64,000 bases of DNA from Phymorhynchus buccinoides (taxonomy: Eukaryota > Mollusca > Gastropoda > Neogastropoda > Raphitomidae). This document shows, in pieces, positions 36,101-45,600 of the stretch (position 1 is the stretch's first letter; every line of letters starts with the position of its first letter). The notes under the pieces were generated by a model, which saw nothing but the letters and a program-made list of their open reading frames with translations, was not told the origin of the DNA and made no database searches. The stretch covers positions 39,023,742 through 39,087,741 of the forward strand of contig CM065690.1 in the NCBI GenBank assembly GCA_017654935.2. Direction: 5' to 3'. Position numbers and translations under genes: made by a program.

Positions 36101-38233
36101 TATGATGAAAAGGAATGAAAGAGAAACACCCGAAGGTGCTGATGGGACCCACAGACACACTAGCCCCCAACCTGCCCTACCAACATGAGAGCCAAGTGTT
36201 CTGTTTCCCTTTCCCAGGACTGACGGTGTGTGAGGTGGGTCTGTACCAGGAAGGTCTGTACTCCGTCGCGGCTTTGCAGCTGACTGGGGTGCTGGCTGCC
36301 TACACGTTGCACCGCCTGTACTTGGCCAACAAACTGGGCCCCGCAGTGGCCACCCTCACCTCCGCAGCGCAGCTCACCAAGTCGGCCCTTGGTGCCATGA
36401 GCTATGTGGCGGCGAAGGAAGGAGGAGGAAGAATAGAGGCAGGGGAATGGGTGGGGGAAAGGGTGGAGATTTCCCTGACTGACTTCATGACGATGATGGT
36501 GATGGTGGGGGTGGTGTTGTGGCTGTTTGTCTACCACAGTGCGCATCATGTGTCGCTGATGCAGGTCAGTTCTGTGAGAGCTGTTTATTTAGTTATGTAT
36601 ATGTGAGCTGTTTATAATAATAATAATAATAAATGGACTCTTATATAGCGCTTTTTATCAAGCACAAAGTGCTTTACAATCAGCATTGAAACACTCACAG
36701 ACATACACACATGCACACACACACATCACACACACACACACAACAGACACACACGCGCACGTACGTGCACGCACGCGAGTGAACGCATTCTTGCACACAG
36801 ACATACACCCACATACCCACACACATTTCATCAAACACATTATCACTGAAACGCACACACATTTACTCAAGCATACACTTGTACAAACATGCACACACAC
36901 AAACATACACAGGATCACAAACATTTCATCAAGGCACATTCTCACTGAAGCGCACACAACATTTACTCAAGCATACACACAAACATGCACACGCACACAC
37001 AAACACACACAACACACACTCACATACACATTGTTTGAACATTGTGAAAAGGGTTAGATTTCCGAAAACGTACAGATTATGTGTATTCACGCACTAGAGT
37101 TCTCAAATCAGCCACTAGAATCTCAAACCATGTGTGAAATTTAGCCTTTAAGATATCAAGTAGAGGGTGAGATGATACATTGAATGATGATTTATACGTG
37201 AACACAGTCATTAAGCTAATGACGTTGCTTGTATTTAACTCGCCTGCAAGGCCTAGATTGTTAAAAGATCGTTGCTCATTGGCAAACCATTTTCTTGGCA
37301 TCCAATAAATTTGTTTCATACACTTCATATTGTTTTGATCTACACATGTACCTCCTTTTTTTCCCTTCTGGCTTTTTCTAACATTTTGAATTTCTTGTCT
37401 TGACATTTATGAAAGTTATTGTTGTGTGCCATTCGGAAAATATACCTAGCTGAGATATTGATAGAGGCAGAAGGTAACAAAGCGTGTGCTTGCATGTGTG
37501 TGTGTGTGTATGTATGTGCATTAGTACATGTGCGCGTGTCTGCGTGTGTAATGCAGAGAATATGCGCGAGAGAAGTTTTGACCCTTTAAAATTTGAAACT
37601 GGGTGTGAAAATATTAAGACAACTTTTATACGTGAACACAGTCATTAAGCTAATGAAGTTGCTTGTATTTAACTCGCCTGCAAGGCCTAGATTGTTAAAA
37701 GATCGTTGCTCATTGGCAAACCATTTTCTTGGCATCCAATAAATTTGTTTCATACACTTTATATTGCTATTAATACCCCTTAAATGTTAACAGGGGGTGA
37801 GCGTAGGAGAGGATACAATCAAACCCCTGGTAATGGCAGCAACAATGTGCACCAATGCCTTATACAGTGGAACTCCTTATGAGACCTCCCATTATAAGAC
37901 TCCCTCCCACATAAGACGCACTTCTCCTGAGGCATTACCCATCTTTGTAAGTATTAAAATACCCCCCCCCCCCCTTATACGATCTTATTTGGATGATTTT
38001 GAAGCGTCGTATAAAAATAAGATAGTATTTCTATAGCGCCTTCTGTGATTATTTGCACTCAAAGGCCTTCCATCACGATAACTTTTTTAAGGGGAGGTTC
38101 CACTGTACTACCTTTCAGGCAGCGGGCCATGTGTCCCTCCTGATGGTGTCCCTGGCGGTCAACGGTCAGTCCTTTCTGCTGCCCCTGGGGGATTTCCTGC
38201 TGCAGGACGACCTCACCATGGCCGACCTGGTTG
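22254..38233 (+). CDS. Polytopic membrane protein with acidic N terminus (5' twelve exons)
   Basis: Twelve exons join in phase: 22254-22861 (ATG at 22275), 24795-24869, 25908-25982, 26975-27092, 28358-28473, 30100-30418, 31209-31287, 32270-32445, 33454-33530, 34416-34558, 36218-36564 and 38119-38233. Together they give about 742 residues. Residues 1-180 are hydrophilic, acidic and Tyr/Ser-rich, followed by about 12 hydrophobic segments, often one per exon (for example LLLIVTVGSLLIALMA and VVVFALLFIPSHILVVGAVF). Exon 6 holds a charged Ala/Glu/Lys loop. The acceptor at 32270 was preferred over 32356 because only it keeps phase. The last exon ends in phase 1 with no stop, so the 3' end is missing. 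The family is unrecognised and a transporter-like role is only a guess. Confidence 0.75.
22344..22478 (+). repeat. In-frame 45-bp coding repeat, three copies
   Basis: The N-terminal tail encodes three consecutive 15-residue units of the form PQLGGGADSQHALHG, with Asp for His and Arg for Pro in some units. They lie in the part predicted to be cytosolic and disordered. Confidence 0.9.
22902..23200 (+). repeat. Dispersed intronic repeat, shared with 59251-59520
   Basis: GCAACTTTTCCTGGTAATAC, ACCAGAAAAGGAATTTCCTG, then CTGCAGGGGGACATTACCC and a tail TAGTTGCACCCATG are matched in order at 59251-59520 in a SEC63 intron. Diverged relatives occur at 24450-24740 and 26818-26965. The class is unknown. 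Confidence 0.75.
24148..24389. mobile_element. MITE, CTCTTCT(A/G)GCACCATGGGCG family, copy 1
   Basis: The left end is CTCTTCTGGCACCATGGGCG and the right end is GCACCAGAAGAG + TTAA. The left flank is TTAT rather than TTAA. Interior text (GAGATGCAACGG, CAACCAAGAACATCAAAA) is shared with 29298-29522 and 33609-33817. Confidence 0.75.
25240..25315 (+). repeat. LINE-type 3' tail
   Basis: TGTAAAGCGCGATGAGCCCA, then GGGGTATCACGCTATATAAG and ATT repeats, closely matching 5660-5730. No coding part is preserved next to it. Confidence 0.7.
25391..25626. mobile_element. CCCTTTCACCGCC-family MITE, reverse copy
   Basis: The interior reads as the reverse complement of the copy at 50561, including GGTGCCAAAAGGCGACGACA near the end. 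The terminal GATGAAAGGGT is degenerate and TTAA is not perfect. Confidence 0.6.
25991..26372 (+). mobile_element. tRNA-derived SINE, copy 1
   Basis: An A-box-like GTGGCACAGTGGTAGCGCG and a B-box GAGTTCGAACCTGGGT stand 40 bp apart, as in a tRNA-derived pol III promoter. A unique body (GATGAGACGATAAACCGAGG, CTCCAGGTGGGAGCAACCCG) and an end near GTGACTATAAAGTA with CTAATA repeats follow. It starts only about 8 bp after the splice donor at 25983. A reverse copy is at 28611-28974. Confidence 0.85.
26818..26844 (+). repeat. 27-base poly-G tract
   Basis: An uninterrupted G run, followed by TTGCCCCCCTGTACCCC. It could pair with the C tract or form a G-quadruplex, and its length may be an assembly estimate. 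Confidence 0.9.
27250..27545 (-). mobile_element. GAA-tailed SINE-like repeat, alternative 3' part
   Basis: Read on the - strand it ends in CATTCCC-flanked (GAA)n, with GGCCATATGGCCTGGGAATG before the tail and TGTCGGCTGTACGCAGCGGG further in. Its head (GACTCTGCCTTTTCCC) is the same as the other GAA-tailed family. The copy at 29690-30024 has the same alternative end. Confidence 0.65.
28611..28974 (-). mobile_element. tRNA-derived SINE, copy 2 (inverted)
   Basis: The - strand carries the same A/B boxes (CCGAGTTCGAACCTGGGTAC) and the same body as 25991-26372. The two copies flank two exons in opposite orientation within one transcription unit. Confidence 0.85.
29298..29522. mobile_element. TTAA MITE, CTCTTCTAGCACCATGGGCG family, copy 2
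   Basis: Perfect TTAA on both sides. The ends CTCTTCTAGCACCATGGGCG and GGCGCTAGAAGAG are inverted. It is the best-preserved member of the family in the window. Confidence 0.85.
29690..30024 (+). mobile_element. GAA-tailed SINE-like repeat next to a coding exon
   Basis: It has the head TAGTTCCCCCACCTTCTGGA and the tail GGGAATGCAGAAGAAGAAGA. It ends about 75 bp upstream of the exon at 30100. Confidence 0.75.
30350..30920 (+). repeat. 109-bp array of an exon 3' edge with five donors
   Basis: The last ~75 coding bases of the exon at 30100-30418 and its GTAAGT donor are repeated. Donor-like GTAAGT sites fall at 30419, 30535, 30644, 30753 and 30862 (spacing 116, 109, 109, 109). All copies keep the frame for AGYHALTLWSLASL. 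Spacers are GT/G-rich with no clear acceptor, and the array ends in a partial unit. Confidence 0.95.
31320..31549. mobile_element. TTAA foldback MITE, GGGCCTGC ends
   Basis: TTAA + GGGCCTGCTACATTACATAC at the left mirrors ATATGTAGTGTATGCAGGCCC + TTTAA at the right. The arms are about 90 bases (TCATGATTCACGTGAA against TTCACGTGAATCATGA). Almost the whole element could fold as a hairpin. Confidence 0.8.
31546..31701. mobile_element. TTAA MITE, AGACCCACC family, adjoining the previous one
   Basis: TTAA + AGACCCACCACGTCAC to GTGACGTGGGTGGG, a G run, and GGGTCT + TTAA. It shares the TTAA at 31546-31549 with the foldback element. It is related to 7397-7628 through CTGGTAAGAAATCTTA. Confidence 0.75.
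32690..33290 (-). mobile_element. LINE 3' end with CA-rich 3' UTR
   Basis: On the - strand the fragment FKSSLKTHLFKKAY (about 33265-33225) is the C terminus of a LINE protein. It is followed by a long CA-repeat 3' UTR and the tail near 32690-32760 (TGTAAACGCCTTGGGC...). Only this end survives. Confidence 0.7.
33609..33817. mobile_element. CTCTTCT-family MITE, copy 3 (decayed)
   Basis: TTAACTCTTCTC at the left and AGCGCTAGAAG at the right, with the shared interior ATGCAACGGACAACCAAGAA. The right TTAA is lost. Confidence 0.65.
34590..34840 (-). repeat. LINE-type 3' tail with CA array, reverse
   Basis: ATAATA repeats, then TATATAGCGCTTTACCTCAA, then CAAAGCAACTCTCTCTCTC, CA repeats and TTATCGACACCAACTC. 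The same order occurs at 15540-15740, so the CA array is part of the element. Confidence 0.7.
35278..35538. mobile_element. CCCTTTCACCGCC-family MITE
   Basis: TTAACCCTTTCACCGCCAAA at the left and TTGGCGGTGAAAGGGTTCAA at the right. The right TTAA is mutated to TTCAA. Confidence 0.85.
35596..35877 (+). repeat. 28-bp minisatellite, ten copies
   Basis: Unit TTATTTCCTTGCCCCTTTGA plus TCGGTATT, almost perfectly conserved; the second copy has GGTCGG. It lies in an intron of the membrane-protein gene. Confidence 0.95.
36614..37060 (-). repeat. LINE-type 3' tail with CA array, reverse
   Basis: AATAAT repeats, CTTATATAGCGCTTTTTATC, AAGTGCTTTACAATCAGCA and then about 350 bp of interrupted CA/CACG repeats with an internal duplication (CATTTACTCAAGCATACAC twice). 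It begins about 50 bp after the donor at 36565. Confidence 0.7.
37202..37765 (+). repeat. Direct repeat pair of about 130 bp
   Basis: ACACAGTCATTAAGCTAATG through CAATAAATTTGTTTCATACA is present at 37202-37330 and again at 37637-37765 with only a few changes. The first copy lies in a - strand open frame of 109 codons (37406-37077) that I do not recognise. Confidence 0.85.
37865..38108. mobile_element. Tigger-like MITE with LINE-tail insertion
   Basis: The ends ACAGTGGAACTCCTTATGAG and GGGGAGGTTCCACTGTA are inverted. The middle holds a C tract and a short TTTCTATAGCGCCTTCTG fragment from a LINE tail. It stops about 10 bp before the exon at 38119, so its right end supplies part of that exon's acceptor region. 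Confidence 0.65.
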
Positions 38234-38830
38234 GTCAGTGTCCACTTTATTTGTGTTCATCAAATGTTCTATCTGTTCTCAACTCAACTCAACTCAACAA
38301 TACTTTATTATCTCAAAAGAGAAATTCATCGTTGTTACGCCTGTGATTCAGTGTGATTCAAACATTAAAATACACACATCAAAACACACATTATTATAAC
38401 ATAATAACATTCAGGAACATGTGCGTAAATACCATTCAGTACAATTAAAAATACATATATTTCAAACATTTATACTTAATCAAAAAAAAAAAAACATGGC
38501 TAGACGCACTCTCAGAGACAGTGCTAGCCAGAAGGTAGTTAGATGCATCTCCACAGTGCTGTTGCAATAAAAATACTTATTTTTATCAACATAAGAATTA
38601 TAAATCAGGCATAAGAAATACTTGTGCATGTCATGTAGTTTCTATCATCCTTACCATTCCACTTCAAGTGCATTATTTGTGCAAGATCAGCTTGGAAGAT
38701 AGAAATTAAATGTGTGTCTTCTCACCCCAACTCCCATGCATGCCCACTTCCACAGGGAGCTCACTTTTCTTTCAAGCTCAGTCTGCCTGTGTGTGTGTGT
38801 GCCTGATACTATATACCAAAGATTATTTTG
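38234..38830. other. Intronic or 3' flanking DNA, no exon seen
   Basis: No coding exon follows the donor at 38234. A CTCAACTCAACTCAACA fragment with TTTATT (38279-38330) belongs to a dispersed family also seen at 28534, 32117 and 34085. Confidence 0.4.
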
Positions 38831-39235
38831 GCAAATGTTAAGATTAGCCCTCCTCCTCTGCCCAGTCCATTCATTCAGACGGTTTCAGTTAGGGTTAGGT
38901 TAGGAATAGTGTTCTGGTTAGGGTTAAGGATAGGTTTAGGGCCCGTTAAGTGTCAATCTCATAACATACCATCAATTTTTATTATTTTGTGTGGGTTAGA
39001 CGGTTTCATGTTAGGGTTAGGGTTACGAAATAGAGGTAGGGATTAAGGGGGGTTTTTTTTTAGGGTCACTTTAGTGTCAAATACACAACAACAAAAATTG
39101 ATGATAAAGTGACCCTAGCCTATCCAGTATCCTTAACCTTCCCCACAAACCCTATTCCTGTAACCTACACCCTAACCTGAAATCGTCTGAAAGGAATGGA
39201 AGGGGCAGAGGAAGGGGCTTTTCCTTAACATTTGC
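38831..39235. repeat. Long imperfect inverted repeat with TTAGGGTTAGG-like arms
   Basis: GCAAATGTTAAG at the left mirrors CTTAACATTTGC at the right, and matching continues inward (CCTCTGCCC, CATTC, CAGACG, GTTAGGGT, GTCACTTTA and ATCAATTTTT blocks) for nearly the whole 405 bp. The GTTAGGGTTAGGTT stretches look telomere-like but are short and irregular. Confidence 0.8.
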
Positions 39236-39458
39236 ACATTATTTTTAAATAACTTCCTTGCATTTGCACTATGGTTCAGAAAAAGAAAACAACTCTTTTA
39301 GCGCTAAGGTTCTCTCACCATTGGCTCACAGGCGGTACAGTCCAGCCAGCTTGATAGCAAAGATGACAGGCAGGCACGAAGAAGAACCAGGCACCAGCCA
39401 ATGCTGAACCACACTGCATTCTGTGACCAAAATCATCAAACAATTTAATTTGCTTCAG

Positions 39459-39703
39459 TTAACCCTTCTTCGCACCAGCCATTTTTCATCCACCTTTTCT
39501 CTCAAATTTTACCTAGGTAAAGAAAGTTGGCATCTGCAGTAACTGTGAATCCCGCAATGACATGCGTCAAATAATCCTTTCCTTATCTCCTAAAATTAAC
39601 AACACGAAGGATATTGGATACACGATCCAATTTCATACCTTTAGTAGGCATGGGTGTTAAATCAATGTGGTGCTAAAATAGCGCCATTGGTGTGAAAGGT
39701 TTC
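39459..39703. mobile_element. CCCTTTCACCGCC-family MITE, reverse and diverged
   Basis: It starts TTAACCCTTCTTCGCACC and ends GGTGTGAAAGGTTT. The interior GTGGTGCTAAAATAGCG and GACATGCGTCAAATAATCC are reverse matches to the other copies. Confidence 0.6.
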
Positions 39704-40432
39704 ATAAGACTTATCTTGTGCTGGACGACTTAAAAGCGACCCAGTCGCCGGTTGCCAACTGTTGGTGCCATCTTGAAGAGCCTTGATCAACTGATTTATT
39801 GTTACGTCGTTTGGATCTGTGTGGTTGAATCTAACTTTTGTGTACATTTGATAAAGACAGTTTATTAGTCCCATCTGTAGGATGTTTTTCCACCATACAT
39901 TTACAATCCTCCATATCACTGCTCCGCACACGGCCTTATTGCAGCCATATGACTCGTGTTGGATCATCCTGGAACAGATTGATGGTTACCAAGTCCACAG
40001 ACCCTGTTCGCCACAAAGGGTTTAAAAACAGCAAATGTGATCCACCTTTTCATAAAATTCTCCCAGTTTAACTTTTTATAAACATATCATTTTAATGTCA
40101 CCGTTTTTTTTTTTGCATACCAGTGATGGCTATTTACCAATTCGTCCTTCAAGCATAAAAATATTACTTAAAAAAACCACAAAAGACTTGCCAAAGGTTC
40201 CAAAGCAGCGATGCAAGGCAGCATCTTATACGGTGTAAAAGCTGTCATAGACGGGTCCGACACTTGCCAATGGTGTTGTGCACCTGAAAGACATAGTAAA
40301 TAATTATAATACACAATAAAACGCACCTTTGATCTGAGGATATTTTGACAGTCATAGACTGAATATGATCGGATCATGTTATCTCTATCTTCAAAATCAA
40401 GGAGGTAAGAATCATGGTGGCGAAATACATCC

Positions 40433-40932
40433 NNNNNNNNNNNNNNNNNNNNNNNNNNNNNNNNNNNNNNNNNNNNNNNNNNNNNNNNNNNNNNNNNNNN
40501 NNNNNNNNNNNNNNNNNNNNNNNNNNNNNNNNNNNNNNNNNNNNNNNNNNNNNNNNNNNNNNNNNNNNNNNNNNNNNNNNNNNNNNNNNNNNNNNNNNNN
40601 NNNNNNNNNNNNNNNNNNNNNNNNNNNNNNNNNNNNNNNNNNNNNNNNNNNNNNNNNNNNNNNNNNNNNNNNNNNNNNNNNNNNNNNNNNNNNNNNNNNN
40701 NNNNNNNNNNNNNNNNNNNNNNNNNNNNNNNNNNNNNNNNNNNNNNNNNNNNNNNNNNNNNNNNNNNNNNNNNNNNNNNNNNNNNNNNNNNNNNNNNNNN
40801 NNNNNNNNNNNNNNNNNNNNNNNNNNNNNNNNNNNNNNNNNNNNNNNNNNNNNNNNNNNNNNNNNNNNNNNNNNNNNNNNNNNNNNNNNNNNNNNNNNNN
40901 NNNNNNNNNNNNNNNNNNNNNNNNNNNNNNNN
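40433..40932. other. Assembly gap, exactly 500 N
   Basis: A second placeholder join. The missing 5' exon of SEC63 and the missing 3' part of the membrane-protein gene should lie near here if the contig order is right. Confidence 0.98.
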
Positions 40933-42355
40933 TGGGGGGTGGAATCAGACAATGCGCTTACAGTTACAGTGATTTTCTTGCCACTGCCAACGTCACAGCA
41001 GTACTGGACGAAATCTGGATAACTAATGAAAGAGAAAGGAATGGATACTTAGGCCTACCTCCTCACAATGCAGTGGCACTTTTCTGTAGTCTGTTCCAAT
41101 GTTTGGTGTAGCAGAACCACTATACGTGTAGACTTCTAAAGTCTGATTCACCATCTAGACTCAGAACAGATGCGATTTTGAACGGACGTCATTTTGCGTA
41201 CGGGTTACGCGTAAATGCCGTAAAAATGCGTCAGCGATTTTTAAAACGCGTCAAATACGCAAGAAACATGCGTTAGCGCGACCCCTCACATATTGATAGT
41301 GATTTAACCCCTCATTTTGTACAAGCCAGGGGTCATCTGACTCATGAAGTCTGCAATAAAATATACTAGTTGGCCCATTATTTTGGAAACTGACCCATCA
41401 TTTTTTGTAATCAGGGGCCATATGACTAATGAAGTTTAAAAACAATCTGAAGCTCTGTTGATTTATCTAGCAAAAAGACTAGAGGTTAACACGTTAACCT
41501 TGGAAAAAGCCGAAGGGACAGTTTTTTAAGTTAAAAACTTTTCTAGTGCCTGAAGAATCAAGTTTCTTGCAATACGAGCACATTGTAGAAGCATATGGCC
41601 TTCCTGCCCCCCTAACTCCTAAGTATCGCACTTCATTATAGGCCTACTGTAGTTTGCTTTGAGTCCTGAGAGAGACGGAGAGGGGGAAGGGTAAAGTGGT
41701 GGGACTTGGTACCTTGTCGTGGGAGAGTAATAAAATGTCAGATAAGCACTGAAGCAGGCATTGTATTGTATGCTAGGCTTACCTGCTTCATGTTGCATCT
41801 TAAGATCTGCACAGAATATATTCAGGGTTCCCACAAGTCCTTGAAAACTTGAAAAGTCCTGGAAAACTAGCAAGGCCTTTTCCAGGGCTGGAAAAGTGCT
41901 GGAAAAACAGCACAGGTCCTAAAGCTCCTGGAAAAGTCCTGGAATTTTCTTAATTTTGCTTACCAGATTTTCAAGTTTCAAGCAAGCAAAACCAACACTC
42001 GATCTCTTTGAAAATATATACAGTAAAACTAAAAGTTAGTACTTGTTTTTAATTTTTAAATTCAGACTTTTGACCGCCTGAAGCAGACGACCATGCTACT
42101 GCATGTGGACTTTTGGTGTGTGCAGGCTTTTTAATTTCAAATAATCAGATTAATTCGATACACCTCTTACCGTAATGCTTATTATCAATATTACAAGCAG
42201 AATTTTTAGTCCTTGAAATTTACCAGCATGGTGCTGGAATAGTCCTGGAAAAATCCTTGAATTTGTCTTTGAGAGATCTGTGGGAACCCTGTATATTGCA
42301 ATCCATTATCCTTAGATTTGTGCCAGAATGTGCACTGTCACAGTGATTGTTTCAG
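40933..42355. other. Sequence before the first visible SEC63 exon
   Basis: I looked for the SEC63 exon encoding the N-terminal lumenal tail and first membrane helix and found no candidate here. The main recognisable content is the element at 41823-42291. Confidence 0.45.
41823..42291. mobile_element. DNA transposon remnant, CAGGGTTCCCACA ends
   Basis: Perfect 13-bp inverted ends (CAGGGTTCCCACA / TGTGGGAACCCTG) flanked by TATATT on both sides. The interior is rich in TCCTTGAAAA/CCTGGAAAAGTCC repeats, as in hAT-like non-autonomous elements; the superfamily call is tentative. It ends 64 bp before the SEC63 exon at 42356. Confidence 0.8.
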
Positions 42356-42455
42356 ACCAAGAAGCCAAGAAAAAGGGAGTTTGTATCTGTGAACCATGTC
42401 TGAAAAAGAACCTCATCCGCAAGAAACAGGAAGCAACCGTAAAACCAATGATCAT
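42356..42455 (+). CDS. SEC63: SEC63 exon, loop before the second membrane helix
   Basis: It reads DQEAKKKGVCICEPCLKKNL then IRKKQEATVKPMIM across the junction. It corresponds to the basic cytosolic loop between helix 1 and helix 2 of SEC63. The exon begins in phase 2 (AC completing a G-AC codon), so an upstream coding exon is required. Confidence 0.85.
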
Positions 42456-42656
42456 GTAAGAGGCTTCCTGAATTCTCCTCTTTCTGTCACTGTCTCTGTG
42501 CGTATCTCTCGCTCTTTTTCTCTCTCTGTCTCTCTCATTCATACCCACTGTCTCACCTGTCTCACCCTCTTTATCGTGCATGCATGTTCTTCCCCCTACC
42601 CCCTCCACCCACCCCTTCGCTTAGCACCACAGACAGACAGACAGGTAGACAGACAG

Positions 42657-42687
<31 letters not shown>

Positions 42688-45600
42688 TGCACACACACTC
42701 ATTCACCCTCACACTCACTCAATTACTCACTGGATCATGCACACGCACGCACACACACACACACACACCACTCAATTACTCACCCGATCACACAATCACT
42801 CACTCATTATGAACACACAATGCACACACATTTAGTTAAAGAAAGGCTATTTACTACATAAATTTATCTTAATTGTTGTTGATTGGATTGAATTGTTTTT
42901 CAGAAAAGGAGTGTTGATCATTGGCTGGATTATCTTCTTCCTGTTGGCATACAAAGTATCCATGATCCAGCTGGATTATGTAGAGTATGACCCCTTCTTG
43001 GAACTGGAGATTGACAGAGTAAGTCACGAAGAATTTATTGTTTTACGTCCTCCCAGTCATAGACCATATGGGACATTTACTATATATACAGCTATAATTA
43101 ATTCACGTTGTGAAGCTTCTCTTTTTATATCTTCATCAAAATTAACTAGTTTATGCCATACTGGCTGTAATTTATATTACTTGGAGAATGTCACTATTCT
43201 ATTTGTTCTATATGTATGGAGAAATCTTCACAAATTTCTGACAACAACAAAAAAGTCTTGAAAAATGCCCTACTGTGGTATTACTTGCATTGTGTGAAGA
43301 CAAGCCCACCTTTCTACGTAAGGTAAATCATTGAGCATATACATCTATTATTGTGTTCTGTAACTGTGGATAGGTTTTGAGAGTTCTCTGCATAAGAGTT
43401 TGATATTCAAACTGTTTGAGCCCGTCTTTTTGTATTATTCTGTCGTATTGATTCCTTGCTGATTCAGAAATTGTTGAAAAGTATTTTATCTCTGTTCATT
43501 GCTAAAATTAAATATTATGATGATGTGACAGGGATCCAGTACTGCTGAGATACGTCGTGCGTACAGAAAACTCAGCTTGGTCTACCATCCCGACAAAGAG
43601 ACCGGTGATGAAAAACGTTTCATGAGAATTGCAAAAGCTTATGCTGCGTAAGTGATGGCCTTATTATATATAATATGTTATACAGTCAACCCCCTCTTTT
43701 AAGACCTTCAAAAAATCTTGAAAAATCGGTCGTAAAAGAGGGGGGTCTTAAATCAGGGGTGACCAAAACAATGCACTCACTACACCGTATATGACGCACA
43801 GCACAAGCATATGTCTCCTCACTAATTTCACCCTTTGCTCAAGAGTGAGCGTCACACGTTTCCTTTTTTTACCCACATCTCTACACTGTGCTTTCTCCGC
43901 CATTCTTGAATGAAACATCCGGAGTAGCGAGGCTTGAATTAGCGCAAAGAAATCTTGCGAGATCGGACCCTCGCGAGATCGGACCCTCGCGAGATCGGAC
44001 CCTCGCGAGATTAACATTGGCTAACAACAGTGGTACCCCAGCTGTGCGTCGGCTCGAACTGAGGCCGAGAAGGATAGATATCATACGTTTTTGCGACTGA
44101 TAATTGTCAGAATGTGTTGCATCGGTCGTAAAGTAAAATCAACAAGATTTACGGTCGTAAAACGCGTTAGAGGGGGAGTCGTAAATGAGGAGGCAAGTTT
44201 TGAAGAAAAACGATCCATCATTCATATTTCAGTCTTAAAAGAGGGGAGGTCGTAAATCAGAGGGCCATTCGTGAGGGGGTCGACTGTACGACCCAAATAT
44301 GAACACGAAAAAACATACACACTTTTTGCTTCGTCTAAACCCAACAAATCTTTATGGAGGGAGGGGGGTAGTACTGAGCACACAAACCCTTTTGAACTAT
44401 TTGCAACGTGTAAGTCACTTACTAAGCACTTACTAAGTGCTTAGCAGACATCTGAATTTGTTCTGATTGAGATCATGATTAATCAAAACCTTGTGAAAAT
44501 TCTAATGCCCAAAAACTGATTAGAACAAAAAGACACAAATACACGGCTAACATTCACCAAGGGATATAATTATGCTAATACTAGGTGACCCCGTGGCTTT
44601 TTAAGTCATTTACGAATTCCTTACCATACAGCAAGTCTTTTAGTTTTACTACATTTGTGAAATAGTAAACTCACAAAAAGTGAAACACAAAAGCATTCCA
44701 TATCGCATTTAATATTTTGTATCAGAAGTAACAGGGCAGGTTATGAATAACTGTCACTTTGTGTAAATTAAGGAGTTATTTGTGAAATTTAATAGATTAC
44801 AGTTTACATAAAATACTTTAATGTTATGGTCCTAAATTATAATCTCATAATTATGTATCCCCTGTTATGTTGCATGTACAAGTTTTATTTCAGAAAAGGA
44901 ATATTGCTGGAAAGCGTATTTTTATAATTTTATTTGTGAAACCATCATTAAAAAGCTGCAATTTTATTTCCGATGGGTTTGTTCAATTTATTGTTGTGTT
45001 ATTAAATAATGAATGGCATATATATCTGTTGACAGACTGACTGACGAGGAATCACGCAAAAATTGGGAAGAATATGGAAATCCGGATGGTCCAGAAGGTA
45101 CTGTTTTAGTGTGTTGTGGTGTGTGTGTGTGTATGCGCGCGCTTGCGTGCACATGTGTTTGTGTGTGTGTGACAAATTTCAGAATAAGATTTTACTTTCT
45201 TTTTTCCTTTTTTATTTTTTTATTCAATCTCTTCTGTATTTTTCAAGAAAATAAACATCTTTTATATATATTTTTTTCAGCTACACGGTTTGGAATAGCA
45301 CTTCCTAAATGGATCGTTGAAAGAGAGAATTCCATGTGGGTAAGTGCAATACTGGATTAATAGTTTCTTTTAGAAAACGTTTTTATGATCTTTAAAATAA
45401 CCACACGAGAAGCGTTAACATTAAAACAATGAGACTGGACAGCTACCGTATTTTGCGGACTACAAGGCGCTTCTAATTATAAGGCGCACCCCCTGAATTC
45501 AACTAAAAATGTGAATTTAAACACACTCAAGGCACAACATATTTTAAGGCACATGCAAAATGATCGAACAAAAGCAAAAAAACACATTGAAAACATGAGA

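Noticed and set aside
36686..37057. His/Thr-rich 123-codon frame
   Set aside because: It is a translation of CA/CACG repeats.
38880..39030. True interstitial telomere array
   Set aside because: The TTAGGG units are few and irregular and sit in the arms of a larger palindrome.
40365..41111. Frames crossing the second gap
   Set aside because: Open only because N has no stops; the flanks do not resemble a known protein.
42396..42812. 138-codon frame starting MSEKEPHP as a gene start
   Set aside because: It is out of frame with the SEC63 exon at 42356-42455 and then reads through CT and CA repeats.
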